Shown: piece after piece, positions 8,496 through 17,100 of the stretch
Numbering within the stretch: position 1 is the first letter of the stretch
Layout of the letters: each line of letters begins with the position of its first letter
Source: Novosphingobium sp. Rr 2-17
Lineage (GTDB): Bacteria; Pseudomonadota; Alphaproteobacteria; Sphingomonadales; Sphingomonadaceae
Assembly: GCF_000272475.1 (NCBI RefSeq)
Contig: NZ_AKFJ01000120.1
Span: forward strand, 1-44,631
Reading direction: 5' to 3'
DNA: 44,631 nt
Notes under the pieces: generated by a model
Databases searched by the model: none
What the model was told of the DNA's origin: nothing
Seen by the model: only the letters and a program-made list of their open reading frames with translations
Made by a program: the position numbers and the translations under genes

Positions 8496-9373
8496 TGCGA
8501 CAGATGATGATGCGCAAGGCGACCTTGCTCCTGCTGCCGCTGCTCGCGGTCTCGGGTTCTCCTTCTGTGGCTCATGCCCAGGTTCCCGTTGCGGCATTGC
8601 AGGCCCACCAACGGCTGTTGCCGCTGCAAGGAGGGCGAAACTTCCGCGACTTGGGTGGCTATCGCTCCGCCGATGGTCGCACGGTAAAGTGGGGCCTGTT
8701 GTTCCGCTCGGGCTCTATGCATGGGCTGACCGAAGCCGATTACCGCTACCTTCAGGGGCGTGGGATCGTTGTAGTGTGTGATCTGCGCGACCGGCGCGAA
8801 AGGGCGAGCGAGCCCGTTTCGTGGCCGACCGAGCACGCGCCCCGCGTGCTGTCCGACGACTACGATCTCGACATGAACTATATGCCCAAGGGCAATCCCA
8901 AAGGCTGGACCGAAGCGGGGGCGCGAGCGGCGATGGCCTCTTCCTATCCACACATGCTTACTCAGTTCAACGGCCAGTACCGCCGGATGTTCGGCGAGTT
9001 GCTTGCCGGCCACGCCCCGCTGGCGTTTAATTGTTCGGCGGGCAAAGACCGCACTGGGATTGCCGCCGCGCTGCTGCTGACCGCGCTTGGTGTGCCGCGC
9101 GCCACGGTCGTTCAGGACTATCTGCTGACCAACCAGTATCTCGATGCCAAGTCGCTGGTATCCAATCCTGCCACGCAAAGCGCGCTTGCCGGTATCCCGC
9201 CCCAGGCGGTCAAAGCGATGATAGCGGCAGATCCCAGCTATATCGAGGCGGCTCTTGACGTTGTTTATAACCACAAAGGTGGGGCTGAAGGTTACATACG
9301 CGATGTTCTAGGCCTATCGCACGCTGACCTCATCAAGCTGCGTGACCTCTATCTGGAGCGTGGCCGCCTGTAA
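8495..9373 (+). CDS. Secreted tyrosine/phosphoinositide-type phosphatase (Y_phosphatase3 family)
   Basis: A 292-residue exported protein with a Sec signal peptide (cleavage near AHAQ, residues 26-29). It has the family start GGRNFRDLGGY (residues 46-56), a CDLRDRRER segment (95-103) that may supply the acid Asp, and the P-loop CSAGKDRTG with nucleophile Cys180 and Arg186. The GKDRT form of the loop is shared with bacterial triple-specificity phosphatases such as MptpB and LipA, which act on phosphotyrosine and phosphoinositides. The residue before Cys is Asn rather than the more usual His. Its TGATG overlap with the TonB receptor gene implies one operon. I infer periplasmic dephosphorylation of an imported or surface-released phosphorylated compound, possibly an inositol phosphate. 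Confidence 0.87.
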   Translation: MRQMMMRKATLLLLPLLAVSGSPSVAHAQVPVAALQAHQRLLPLQGGRNFRDLGGYRSADGRTVKWGLLFRSGSMHGLTEADYRYLQGRGIVVVCDLRDRRERASEPVSWPTEHAPRVLSDDYDLDMNYMPKGNPKGWTEAGARAAMASSYPHMLTQFNGQYRRMFGELLAGHAPLAFNCSAGKDRTGIAAALLLTALGVPRATVVQDYLLTNQYLDAKSLVSNPATQSALAGIPPQAVKAMIAADPSYIEAALDVVYNHKGGAEGYIRDVLGLSHADLIKLRDLYLERGRL

Positions 9374-9830
9374 GTAAGACGCCGGCATAGCGAGGTGCAG
9401 GACGGGCTGGCTGGGAAGCCAGCTCCGTTCGCCGCCAATGCCGGGTTTGTGAACGTTATCTTCAAGATAGACCCTTGCTTTTCAGCCGCTCTTTGTTGTG
9501 TTCCCTCGTCGGGGAGAGTCCTGCCAACGAAGCAGGACGCAGCTCGAACTGATCGGCGGGGTGCATCCGGGTCTAGGTCACGTTTTCGTCCAGACTGATC
9601 TTGGCTCGGCGCGATGCGGGGTCAGGCCATATTGCAGGTTGATGTCGGCAAGCGGCGGAATTTGGCGCAATAGGCGGCTGGTGCTCCGACCAGACTGGCG
9701 AGCTGACCGAAGCTCCAATTGGTATCCCTGAATTCTATTCATCTCTGCGCGTTGCAGACAATTATCGACACTGCAATCTGCCAGCAGGTCGCATAGGCGG
9801 CCAACCGCAGCTACCGCTACATCAAAGCCT
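9374..9830. other. Intergenic stretch with a hairpin
   Basis: No gene is supported here. A perfect 7-bp stem (GTCCTGC at 9518-9524, GCAGGAC at 9532-9538, 7-base loop) lies 145 bases after the phosphatase stop. It has no T-run and so is at best a weak terminator. The stretch leads into the IS66 remnant, and part of it may be eroded mobile-element DNA. Confidence 0.35.
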
Positions 9831-10025
9831 CTCGCAAGCCAGGCCTTGCACCACTGCCCGACCATCTCCCTCGCGATGAGGTTATGCACGCAGCGGCGGA
9901 TGTGGACGGCTGCTCTGACTGTGGCGGCACGATGGGCAATTTCGGCGAGGACGTGACCGAAGTGCTGGAGTATGTACCCGGCCGCTTCCGCCTCGATCGT
10001 CGCGAAAGTGAAAGAACGATGGACT
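9831..10025 (+). pseudogene. IS66 TnpC transposase remnant
   Basis: The plus strand encodes RKPGLAPLPDHLPRDEV, then DGCSDCGGTMGNFGEDVTEV, then LEYVPGRFR, ending at a TAG at 10024-10026. The order LPDHLPR, CxxCGG, GEDVTEVLEYVP is the linker plus zinc-finger region of IS66-family TnpC. After this the reading frame shifts and similarity fades toward 10070. There is no start, no DDE core and no terminal repeat, so it is a short fossil. It separates the left half of the phospholipase locus (receptor plus phosphatase) from the right half. Confidence 0.8.
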
Positions 10026-10079
10026 AGATGCGCGCGTGCAAGGGGTAGGACAGCGTGCTGTGACGGCGTGATACGGAAA

Positions 10080-11615
10080 ATGCCGGATCGAATAGGCGCG
10101 CGCGCCGCAACGGCAGTCGCGGCGTCGCCCAATCTGCTCACCGAAGCCCGCTTGTTCGCCTATGCATCGGGGAATTTCGGCAAGGGTCTGATTTTTGCCG
10201 GTGCGGATGTCACCATCCTTTTCCTGCTGACGGACCTGCTCGATCTTTCCGCCTTGGTTGCAGGCACACTCATGATGGTGGCCTTGGTTGGCGATCTCGT
10301 TTTCGACCTGCTGGCCGCGGCGCTCGTCATCCGACTGAGACGGTCGGGCAAGGGCTATCGCTGGCTGGTCATCGCGGGCGCAGTTCCGTGTGGGATCGCT
10401 TTTGCCGTGCTCTACGCCATGCCGCTTGTGGGCGTGCGGGAAGGCTGGATGCTCGCGCTCGCCTTGTTGGCCTTTCGCGGTGCCTATGCCGTTGTTGATG
10501 TGCCGCACAACGCATTGATGGCACAGATGACGTGCGATAGTCGCGCTCGCGGACGGGTGTCTGGATATCGGCTGCTGTTCAGCACGCTGAGCTCGCTGGC
10601 AATCGCGATGGTTCTTGCGCCGCTTGTCCAAGAGGCGGGGCGCGACGGATCTTTCGACACGGTGGCAGTGACGGGTGCGGTGGCGGGCATGTTGTTCACG
10701 CTTACCATGGTCCTGTGCGCGATGGCGTCGCGAGGCGGTGGGGCTCCCCCGCGCGACATCGCTGCGTCCAGGGACGGGATACTCGTTCCCTTAAGCAATC
10801 GCTTGGTCCTGGGCATCGGTTTGTTGGCCGTACTGACCGGTTTTGCGGTTCCGACGTTCGGGCGCATGATGCTGTATATCGGAACTTACGTGGTGGATCG
10901 GCCCGACATCGCCGGCACACTTCTGTTGACGCTGACATTCGGGCAATTCGCCGGAGTGCTCGTCTGGACGGTGTTGACGACCCGCATCGACAAGAGCAGG
11001 TTGCTGGTGATCGGACACGGGGTAAGCGCGCTGGGCATCGCCTTGTTCGGCTTGTTTCTGGGCGAGCCGAAGATGCTTCCCGTTTGCGCGGCGCTGATCG
11101 GTTTTGGCTTCGCCAATGTGTTCATGCTGCCCTGGGGCTTGCTGGCGGATGCCATCGACTTCGTCGCCTGGCGTCATGGGCGGCGGTTCGAGACCGGGCT
11201 TTTTGCCTTCTACCTCGTGGCAGTCAAGGCCAGCGGCGCGGCGGCAACGGCGTTGATCGGCTGGTCGCTGGGCTGGCTGGGCTATGTGCCGGGGACGGAC
11301 CAGACCACATTGGTGGAGGGGGGCATGTTGGGGCTGGGGCTAGGCATACCACTGGCGGGGTGCTTGAGCGCAATGCTGCTGTTGCGGCACTTCAGGATCG
11401 GCCATGCGCGCCATGCCCTCGTGCTCGCCGGGCTGACTCGCAGGAGCACGCGGCGCGCGCGTCAATTGGGCGCTGAGCCGGTTTCGGGATTGAAACTCGG
11501 GTTGGAGAAGTCCAGCGGCGATGGGGTCACTTTGGCCGGCGGCTCAGCGCTCTCGGTCCAGGCACGGCAAAGCATGTCGCGCAGCATCGTCGCGCCTGCG
11601 GCGGTGGGTTCGTAG
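10080..11615 (+). CDS. MFS transporter, GPH type (second copy in locus)
   Basis: A polytopic transporter of up to 511 residues. The core shows about twelve hydrophobic segments, starting LFAYASGNFGKGLIF (about residues 24-38), with the GPH-type FRGAYAVVDVPHNALMAQ segment near residues 131-148. The start is uncertain: the ATG at 10080 is preceded by a weak GGAA, and the open frame runs back into the IS66 remnant. The last 50 or so residues (from about 11462) do not look like a transporter tail and run antisense to a coding-like frame on the other strand, so the gene may have lost its original 3' end. It parallels the transporter at 3346-4629 and probably carries a related substrate across the inner membrane. 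Confidence 0.82.
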   Translation: MPDRIGARAATAVAASPNLLTEARLFAYASGNFGKGLIFAGADVTILFLLTDLLDLSALVAGTLMMVALVGDLVFDLLAAALVIRLRRSGKGYRWLVIAGAVPCGIAFAVLYAMPLVGVREGWMLALALLAFRGAYAVVDVPHNALMAQMTCDSRARGRVSGYRLLFSTLSSLAIAMVLAPLVQEAGRDGSFDTVAVTGAVAGMLFTLTMVLCAMASRGGGAPPRDIAASRDGILVPLSNRLVLGIGLLAVLTGFAVPTFGRMMLYIGTYVVDRPDIAGTLLLTLTFGQFAGVLVWTVLTTRIDKSRLLVIGHGVSALGIALFGLFLGEPKMLPVCAALIGFGFANVFMLPWGLLADAIDFVAWRHGRRFETGLFAFYLVAVKASGAAATALIGWSLGWLGYVPGTDQTTLVEGGMLGLGLGIPLAGCLSAMLLLRHFRIGHARHALVLAGLTRRSTRRARQLGAEPVSGLKLGLEKSSGDGVTLAGGSALSVQARQSMSRSIVAPAAVGS

Positions 11616-11722
11616 ACCATCTCGCGCACGTCCTTGTCGGCGAAGTTAGTGAACCCGGCGCGCTGCTCCAACTGATGGACGTGTTCCACTTTGTCGCCCG
11701 AATGATCAAGATAGCCGAGCAC
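11462..11722 (-). pseudogene. Possible C-terminal gene fragment, unrecognised
   Basis: A minus-strand frame of 86 codons overlaps the end of the transporter gene. Its reading (for example FTNFADKDVREMVYEPTAAG and TMLRDMLCRAW) has natural-looking composition and codon use, better than the antisense transporter tail. It begins immediately after an in-frame TAG. I could not place it in a family. It may be the truncated 3' end of a lost gene left by a rearrangement, or a chance frame. Confidence 0.25.
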
Positions 11723-11753
11723 GGCCCCCTAGCGCCGCTGTAGGAGGCGTGCG

Positions 11754-12095
11754 GTGCAGATTTCCGCATTCGACAAGGACCAGCGGCGCATCATCAATGA
11801 ACTGAGCGGGGCGGGGGCGTAGTCACGTTCGTCGCTGGCTGCTCGGATGGAGATCAGCGCCACAGCGCTGACCCGAATCTCGCGCGCGATGCTGACGCTG
11901 GGCGTGGTGGAACAAGTGCCCGACATCGAAGCGCATGGACGCGGGCGCCTGGTGGCGAAACGGCTGCACGGCGCGGACCTTATTACTACCGTGGAGGGAC
12001 GCCGACCACGGGTGGGAGTCTCGAACTTGTCCGCCTCGCCGATCACGCTGGGCGCCGCTCTGCTACCTATCCACGCGCTATCCGCGCAAAGTTGA
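11754..12095 (+). pseudogene. ROK-family regulator remnant (winged-HTH part only)
   Basis: A GTG at 11754, preceded by AGGAGG six bases upstream, opens MQISAFDKDQRRIINELSGAGA, then an in-frame amber codon at 11820-11822. The same frame then continues SRSSLAARMEISATALTRISR, AMLTLGVVEQVPDIEAHGRG and R. This is the N-terminal winged helix-turn-helix of ROK (repressor, ORF, kinase) regulators. The usual sugar-kinase-like domain of about 300 residues is missing: from about 11950 the family pattern is lost, and the frame closes at 12095. The intact ribosome binding site suggests recent loss. It probably once controlled a sugar or polyol gene here. Confidence 0.65.
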
Positions 12096-12151
12096 CACGT
12101 TGGCGGATGCACTGGCTGGACTGCGCCAGCCTCTGCGATATGCAGGGTGAC

Positions 12152-13348
12152 ATGACGACACCGAGCAATCGCAGCGCCGGCTCGAATTCCCACAGCAGCA
12201 GAGCCATCGTCGATGCGGCGCGCGCCGTTGTCGCGGCAAAGGGCATTGCCGGCATGAGCTTGCGCACGGTCGCCGAGCAGGCGGGCACCTCGGTGGGTTC
12301 GATCAGCTATCGCATCGGCGACCGCGCCGCGCTGATCCTTGCGGTGCTGGAGCGCGAGATCGAGATCATGGCCGAGACCCGTGGGCAGTGGCGGGATCGG
12401 CTGGGGTCGATCGATCCGGTCGCCTCGGGTATCCTTCCTGATCTGGTGTGCGAATGGCTCGACCAAGGTGCGACTGCGCGGCGGGTCTCGGCCATCGTCA
12501 CCTGCGAGATGACCCTGCTGGCCATTCGCGAGCCAGCGGCGCTGCCTCGGATGGCGACACTGCTCGATGAAGGCGAACTCTTGTGGCGAGACCTCCTGGC
12601 TGCGTCGCCGCAGGGGGAACGGCTGGCGCAATTCATTGCCGGCTACTGCCTGGACGAACAGCCGTTTTCGATCCTGCTCGCCGCGCAGACCGACTACCGG
12701 TTGCTGCGCCATTCGACCGTGCGGGGCATGTTGCGCGAAGCTGGCGAAATCGCCGATCCAGCCGCTACCCAATGGCACATGGCGCTGGTCGAGCGGCTTG
12801 CGGTCCCTTCCGCCGCTGCGCTCGAAGGAGCGGCACAGATGCCGGAAGGGACCAAGGCTGTTCTGGCCGATCACATCGCCGATCTGATCGCGGGGCAGGG
12901 TGTCGGTGCCTTGTCGCACCGCACCGTAGCTCAGGCGGCGGGCGTTGCGACCTCCAGCGTTGCGCATCATTTTCCGACGTATCGCGACATCCTGTTCGCG
13001 GGCGTCGAGACGCTTTATCGCCGGCTGCGCAGCGATATCTCGTCTAGCGGCGCCAGGCTGGGAAATGCCGATGTGGTACGCCTGACCCACGAGTGCGCGC
13101 TGACGGCACTGACCGACCCTGCGTTCCTCCCCTTCGCCATCGATATGCGCCGCCGCCGCGCGGAAAACGTTCACGTTCAGTTTGCCCAATGGCTGGGCAT
13201 AGCCGCTGGCTCGGATCGTGCAAAAACCCAGGCCGTCGTCATGGCCGCCATCGGGATCGGGTTGCGCGGCCTGGCGACTGGCACCACTTGGTTGATGGCG
13301 CCGGAAGTCGTCAAAGATCTGGCAGGACACAGTACGGTCGTTTTATAA
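12152..13348 (+). CDS. Tandem TetR-type regulator (second copy)
   Basis: A 398-residue protein with two TetR-like modules, as in the regulator at 4705-5910. The first HTH (about residues 17-62) includes MSLRTVAEQAGTSVGSISYR. The second (about 235-282) includes LSHRTVAQAAGVATSSVAHHF. The helical regions between and after them lack any recognised enzyme domain. The start at 12152 follows an AGGGTGAC. The gene lies 106 bases upstream of a TonB receptor gene on the same strand, with a repeated decamer around the junction. It likely controls the downstream receptor-phospholipase operon in response to a small ligand, but no ligand can be read from the sequence. Confidence 0.85.
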   Translation: MTTPSNRSAGSNSHSSRAIVDAARAVVAAKGIAGMSLRTVAEQAGTSVGSISYRIGDRAALILAVLEREIEIMAETRGQWRDRLGSIDPVASGILPDLVCEWLDQGATARRVSAIVTCEMTLLAIREPAALPRMATLLDEGELLWRDLLAASPQGERLAQFIAGYCLDEQPFSILLAAQTDYRLLRHSTVRGMLREAGEIADPAATQWHMALVERLAVPSAAALEGAAQMPEGTKAVLADHIADLIAGQGVGALSHRTVAQAAGVATSSVAHHFPTYRDILFAGVETLYRRLRSDISSSGARLGNADVVRLTHECALTALTDPAFLPFAIDMRRRRAENVHVQFAQWLGIAAGSDRAKTQAVVMAAIGIGLRGLATGTTWLMAPEVVKDLAGHSTVVL

Positions 13349-13384
13349 ATTCAATTATATCGGATTCAAGGGCGGTACGGTCGT
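13332..13384. promoter_or_regulatory. Candidate regulatory direct repeat upstream of TonB receptor
   Basis: The decamer GTACGGTCGT occurs twice in direct orientation, at 13332-13341 (overlapping the end of the tandem-TetR gene) and at 13375-13384. The spacing is 43 bases, close to four helical turns. An AT-rich stretch (TTTTATAAATTCAATTATAT) lies between the copies and could hold the promoter of the receptor gene starting at 13455. A protein with two DNA-binding heads could bridge the copies. This is inference from spacing only. Confidence 0.4.
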
Positions 13385-13454
13385 CCTAAAAGAGTCATGA
13401 AGTCGCTCTAGAGGCGCGTCCAGAAGACCACGGTCAACAGGACGGAACCCTCTC

Positions 13455-15743
13455 ATGTCTGCTTTCAAGCGCACCCGCGCGATCCACCTTTTCTCCACGA
13501 TCCTGGCCGGCGCGCTGGCGCCATGCTGGGCCACAACCGCGAATGCTCAGGACACCGCTGTGAAAGACAGCGATGGCCTTGCCGAGATCACCGTGACGGC
13601 CGAGCGTCGCGCCGAAAGCAGCCAGAAAGTGCCGCTGGCGATCCAGTCGATCGATGGCGAGACGCTGGCGAAGACCGGCTACACCTCGGTCACCGACTTG
13701 CAGTACACGATGCCGGGCGTGCAGTACGATCCGACGCAAGGCGCAGCGTTCCAGATCCGCGGCGTGGGCAGTACGTCGTTCGACTTTTCCAACGCCAAGT
13801 CGGTCAGCGTCGTCGTCGATGACGTGGTGATGGACGGCCAGCGCGCCAACGGCCTGATCGGACTGACCGACATCGCGCGGGTGGACGTGCTGATGGGGCC
13901 GCAGGGTACGTTGTTTGGCAAGAACGCCACGTCAGGTGTCATTGCGGTAACGACCGTCAAGCCAAAGCTCGGCGAATGGTCCGGCCATGCCAGCGCCAGT
14001 TTCGGCGAGCATGACGAGCGCATTCTCAACGGCACCGTCAACGTGCCGCTGGGCTCGATCGCCGCTCTGCGCGTAACCGGTTTCGACCAAGCGTTCGATG
14101 GCTTCGGCCGCAACGTTACCCTCAACCGCAAGGTAGGTTCTCAGCACGAATACGGCGGCCGGGCGAAGCTGTACGTCGAACCTTCGGACAGCTTCAACGT
14201 GACGCTTTCCGGCGACTACGCTTACCACTGGGACAGCAGTGTCCGCACCCCGGTATCGGGCCAGTCCGCCAGCGTAACTGCGATCCTGAACGAACTGGGC
14301 GTCTATCCCGGGCCGGAGAACGCGGACACCGCCGATAGCTCATTCGGTGAAATCAGGACCAAGGAATGGGGCACCTCGCTGCGCCTGAACGCCAAGCTGG
14401 GCGAGCACGAACTGACCTCGGTCACCGCGTATCGCATCACCGGCTACGACAATTCGACCCCGGCAAGCCTGACGCCGTACGATCGCTACGCCTACATCCC
14501 ATTCAACCAGGGCAATCTCGATACCGACAAGTTCAGCCAGGAAATTCACCTTGCCTCGCCCACCGGCGGCTTCGTGGAGTATGTCGTCGGCGCCTTCTAC
14601 AACCGGCTCCATGCGCGGCAGACCCAGCTGCAGTGGTCGACCGGCGGCGCGCCGCTATATGACTCGAACGGCACCCCGCTGGGCACGCTGATCGCGCTGA
14701 CCGGCGCCATCGGCGAGGATGGCAACGCCTCGCTGTTCGATTCGGTCAACGAGACGATGGCGGCGTTCGGGCAAGTGAAGTTCAACGTCACGCCGCGCTT
14801 CAGCGTGTCGCTGGGCGGTCGGTACACCCATGACAACAATTCGCAGAGCATCGATTACATCTACATCGATCCAGAGCCGATCGCCGGTTACACGCCGAAG
14901 TTCGTGGCATCGAGTGCGGCCCCTGCCTATCGCTCGGGCCGGGTGAAGGGCAACAACTTCTCGTACCGCATCGCCCCGCAGTACCAGTTGGCCGACAACG
15001 TGATGGTCTATGCGTCTTATTCGACTGGCTACAAGCCGGCGGGCATCGCGTTTGTCAGCAACAAGTACGCGCCTTACAAGGAAGAGACCGTCAAGGCCTG
15101 GGAAGCGGGCATCAAGTCCGAGTGGTTCGGCCGCCGCCTGCGTCTGAACGTCGACGTGTTCCGTTCCGACTTCAAGGATTTCCAGGCCACCATCCTCACC
15201 CAGATCCCCGATGGTTCGGGCGGCACGATCAATGCCACCGTCATCGGCAATGCTGGCGGTTTGCGGACACAGGGCGTCGAAGGCAACCTCGTGGTGCAGC
15301 CGATGCGGGGCCTTCAGCTTTCTGGGGCGCTGACCTACACCGACGCCAAGTTCACCAACTACGTCTACAACGCGACGACAAACTACACCGGCACCCGCCT
15401 GACGAACTCGCCCGAATGGTCGGGCACCGCCGCGGCCGATTACGACCACGAGTTCGGTTCCGGGTTGGGCTTCAAGGCCCATGCCGACTACGCCTATCGC
15501 AGCGAATACTGGACGGTCGTCGGCCAGCCTTCGTACTCGCACGTCCCTGGGTACGGCCTCGTCAATGGTCGCCTCAGCGTGACCTTGCCCCGCCGCAAGA
15601 TCGAGGTGGGCGTCTATGTCCGCAACTTGTTCGACAAGTACTTTTCGACTGGCTTCCAGCAATACGGCGCGCTGGGCTTGCTGCACTACACCTCGGCCAA
15701 TGCGCGCCGCACGGTGGGCGGCTTCGTGAACGTCGACTTTTAA
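13455..15743 (+). CDS. TonB-dependent outer-membrane receptor
   Basis: A 762-residue receptor with a signal peptide ending ANAQ (about residue 32), the TonB-box-like EITVTAERRAESSQ, a plug with IRGVGSTSF and DVLMGPQGTLFGKNATSGV, and a barrel closing with VGGFVNVDF. A GGAACC about eight bases before the ATG serves as a weak ribosome binding site. It is followed after 26 bases by the PI-PLC gene, then PhoD and phospholipase C on the same strand. This order suggests that it imports a product of those secreted enzymes, such as a glycerol-, choline- or inositol-containing phosphoester. It differs clearly from the receptor at 6045, so the two probably carry different ligands. Confidence 0.93.
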   Translation: MSAFKRTRAIHLFSTILAGALAPCWATTANAQDTAVKDSDGLAEITVTAERRAESSQKVPLAIQSIDGETLAKTGYTSVTDLQYTMPGVQYDPTQGAAFQIRGVGSTSFDFSNAKSVSVVVDDVVMDGQRANGLIGLTDIARVDVLMGPQGTLFGKNATSGVIAVTTVKPKLGEWSGHASASFGEHDERILNGTVNVPLGSIAALRVTGFDQAFDGFGRNVTLNRKVGSQHEYGGRAKLYVEPSDSFNVTLSGDYAYHWDSSVRTPVSGQSASVTAILNELGVYPGPENADTADSSFGEIRTKEWGTSLRLNAKLGEHELTSVTAYRITGYDNSTPASLTPYDRYAYIPFNQGNLDTDKFSQEIHLASPTGGFVEYVVGAFYNRLHARQTQLQWSTGGAPLYDSNGTPLGTLIALTGAIGEDGNASLFDSVNETMAAFGQVKFNVTPRFSVSLGGRYTHDNNSQSIDYIYIDPEPIAGYTPKFVASSAAPAYRSGRVKGNNFSYRIAPQYQLADNVMVYASYSTGYKPAGIAFVSNKYAPYKEETVKAWEAGIKSEWFGRRLRLNVDVFRSDFKDFQATILTQIPDGSGGTINATVIGNAGGLRTQGVEGNLVVQPMRGLQLSGALTYTDAKFTNYVYNATTNYTGTRLTNSPEWSGTAAADYDHEFGSGLGFKAHADYAYRSEYWTVVGQPSYSHVPGYGLVNGRLSVTLPRRKIEVGVYVRNLFDKYFSTGFQQYGALGLLHYTSANARRTVGGFVNVDF

Positions 15744-15769
15744 TCACCCTCGATTTCAGGAAGCACGCT

Positions 15770-16984
15770 ATGAAAAAGATGATGGTTGGAGCGGTGATTG
15801 CCGCTGCCACCGCGCTCGTTGCGAGCGCGGCTTGGGGACAGGGCACAGGTGCCTCGTCCCCCGAAGACCTGCCGATCAATGCGATCCAGGTGGTGGGCAC
15901 GCACAACAGCTATGAAATACCAGCCGATGCGCGCGTGACCCAGATCATGGCGGCGCGGGTCGTCGCGCTCAGGGCAGCGATGACGAACGGCATGTCGCCC
16001 GAGCAGAGCGCGGCGATGGCCGACGAGCACCCCGGCGGCATCACCGACATGGCCCAGACTCTCGACTACGTGCAGATGCCGTTGCAGGCGCAGTTGCGCA
16101 GCGGTGCGCGTAGCATCGAGCTGGACCTGCAGCCCGACCCCCAGGGCGGCGCCTATGCCGACCCGCTGCCCTACCGCGAACTGCGCGCCAAGGGTGAGAC
16201 CGATCTGGCGCCGATCTACCGTGACGAGCTTGTCAAACCAGGGCTCAAGGTGTTCCACGTCGCGGATCTTGACTTTCGGAGCCAGTGCCCCACCTTCCGC
16301 TCCTGCCTCACGTTGCTGCGGCAGTGGTCAGATTCCCAGCCTGATCACAGCCCGGTGTTCGTCCTGCTCGAACCCAAGCTCTCGGGCCTCGATCATGTCA
16401 TTCCCGGTGCGGCGAGAGTCGCGCCGTTCGACAAGGCCCAGTTCGAAGAGATCGACCAGTCCATCCGTGATGTGCTGGGCCGCGACAAAGTCATCACCCC
16501 GGACGACTTGCGTGGAAATTTGCCCACGCTGGAGGCAGCGGTGCTGGCAAAGAAGTGGCCGACACTGCGCCAGGCACGCGGCAAGTTCATCTTCCTGTTC
16601 CTGGTGCCAGCGATGAATCTGAAGACCTTCGCCCCCTATCTGGATGGTCGACCCTCGCTCGAAGGACGGATGGCCTTCGTCCAGGGCAAGCCCGGCATGG
16701 CGCACACCGCGTTCATGCTGTTCGACAATGCGCTTACCCATGGGGCTGAGATCCGCGATGCGGTGCGCAAGGGCTACCTGGTCCGCACCCGTGCCGACAT
16801 CGACACGGCAGACGCCCGCCGCGATGATGCCACTCGTCGCGACGCCGCCATGGCAAGCGGTGCCCAGATCGTCTCGACCGACTATCTTACCGCGCCGAAC
16901 ATCTACGGCAACGAATACCACCTTGCGCCGCTGGCCAGGGGCTGGCGTTGCAACCCGGTCGTGACCAAATGTCTTGATCGCTGA
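15770..16984 (+). CDS. PI-PLC-C1-like phosphoinositide phospholipase C
   Basis: A 404-residue exported protein with a Sec signal peptide (MKKMMVGAV... cleavage near AAWGQ). It matches the bacterial calcium-dependent phosphoinositide phospholipase C family: VVGTHNSYEIPAD (catalytic His in GTHNSY, about residue 45), MPLQAQLRSGARSIELDL (metal-binding Glu and Asp), FHVADLDF (second His) and FVLLEPKL. The TIM-barrel is followed by the usual long C-terminal half. Such enzymes cleave phosphatidylinositol-type lipids to diacylglycerol and inositol phosphate. The ATG at 15770 is supported by AGGA about eight bases upstream and by the signal peptide; the same frame is open further upstream but runs antiphase through the TonB gene. 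It is in operon position behind the receptor. Confidence 0.88.
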   Translation: MKKMMVGAVIAAATALVASAAWGQGTGASSPEDLPINAIQVVGTHNSYEIPADARVTQIMAARVVALRAAMTNGMSPEQSAAMADEHPGGITDMAQTLDYVQMPLQAQLRSGARSIELDLQPDPQGGAYADPLPYRELRAKGETDLAPIYRDELVKPGLKVFHVADLDFRSQCPTFRSCLTLLRQWSDSQPDHSPVFVLLEPKLSGLDHVIPGAARVAPFDKAQFEEIDQSIRDVLGRDKVITPDDLRGNLPTLEAAVLAKKWPTLRQARGKFIFLFLVPAMNLKTFAPYLDGRPSLEGRMAFVQGKPGMAHTAFMLFDNALTHGAEIRDAVRKGYLVRTRADIDTADARRDDATRRDAAMASGAQIVSTDYLTAPNIYGNEYHLAPLARGWRCNPVVTKCLDR

Positions 16985-17100
16985 TGGACGGGGGCGAGCG
17001 CGAGGTTGTCGTAATCGCCCTTCGACCCAGCGGTCGCTATGGCGCAGGGTAGTGAGCCGCCGTCACAGTTCAGCAACATCGAATGTGATAGCTTAAGGTC

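Noticed and set aside
11729..13330. 533-codon minus-strand open frame opposite the second tandem-TetR gene
   Set aside because: It is the antisense of a clearly coding TetR-like gene in GC-rich DNA, has no domain, and its composition (Arg/Gly/Gln-rich) is typical of a shadow frame.
15122..15769. Upstream extension of the PI-PLC open frame into the TonB receptor gene
   Set aside because: Out of frame with clear receptor coding sequence; the signal peptide and ribosome binding site place the start at 15770.
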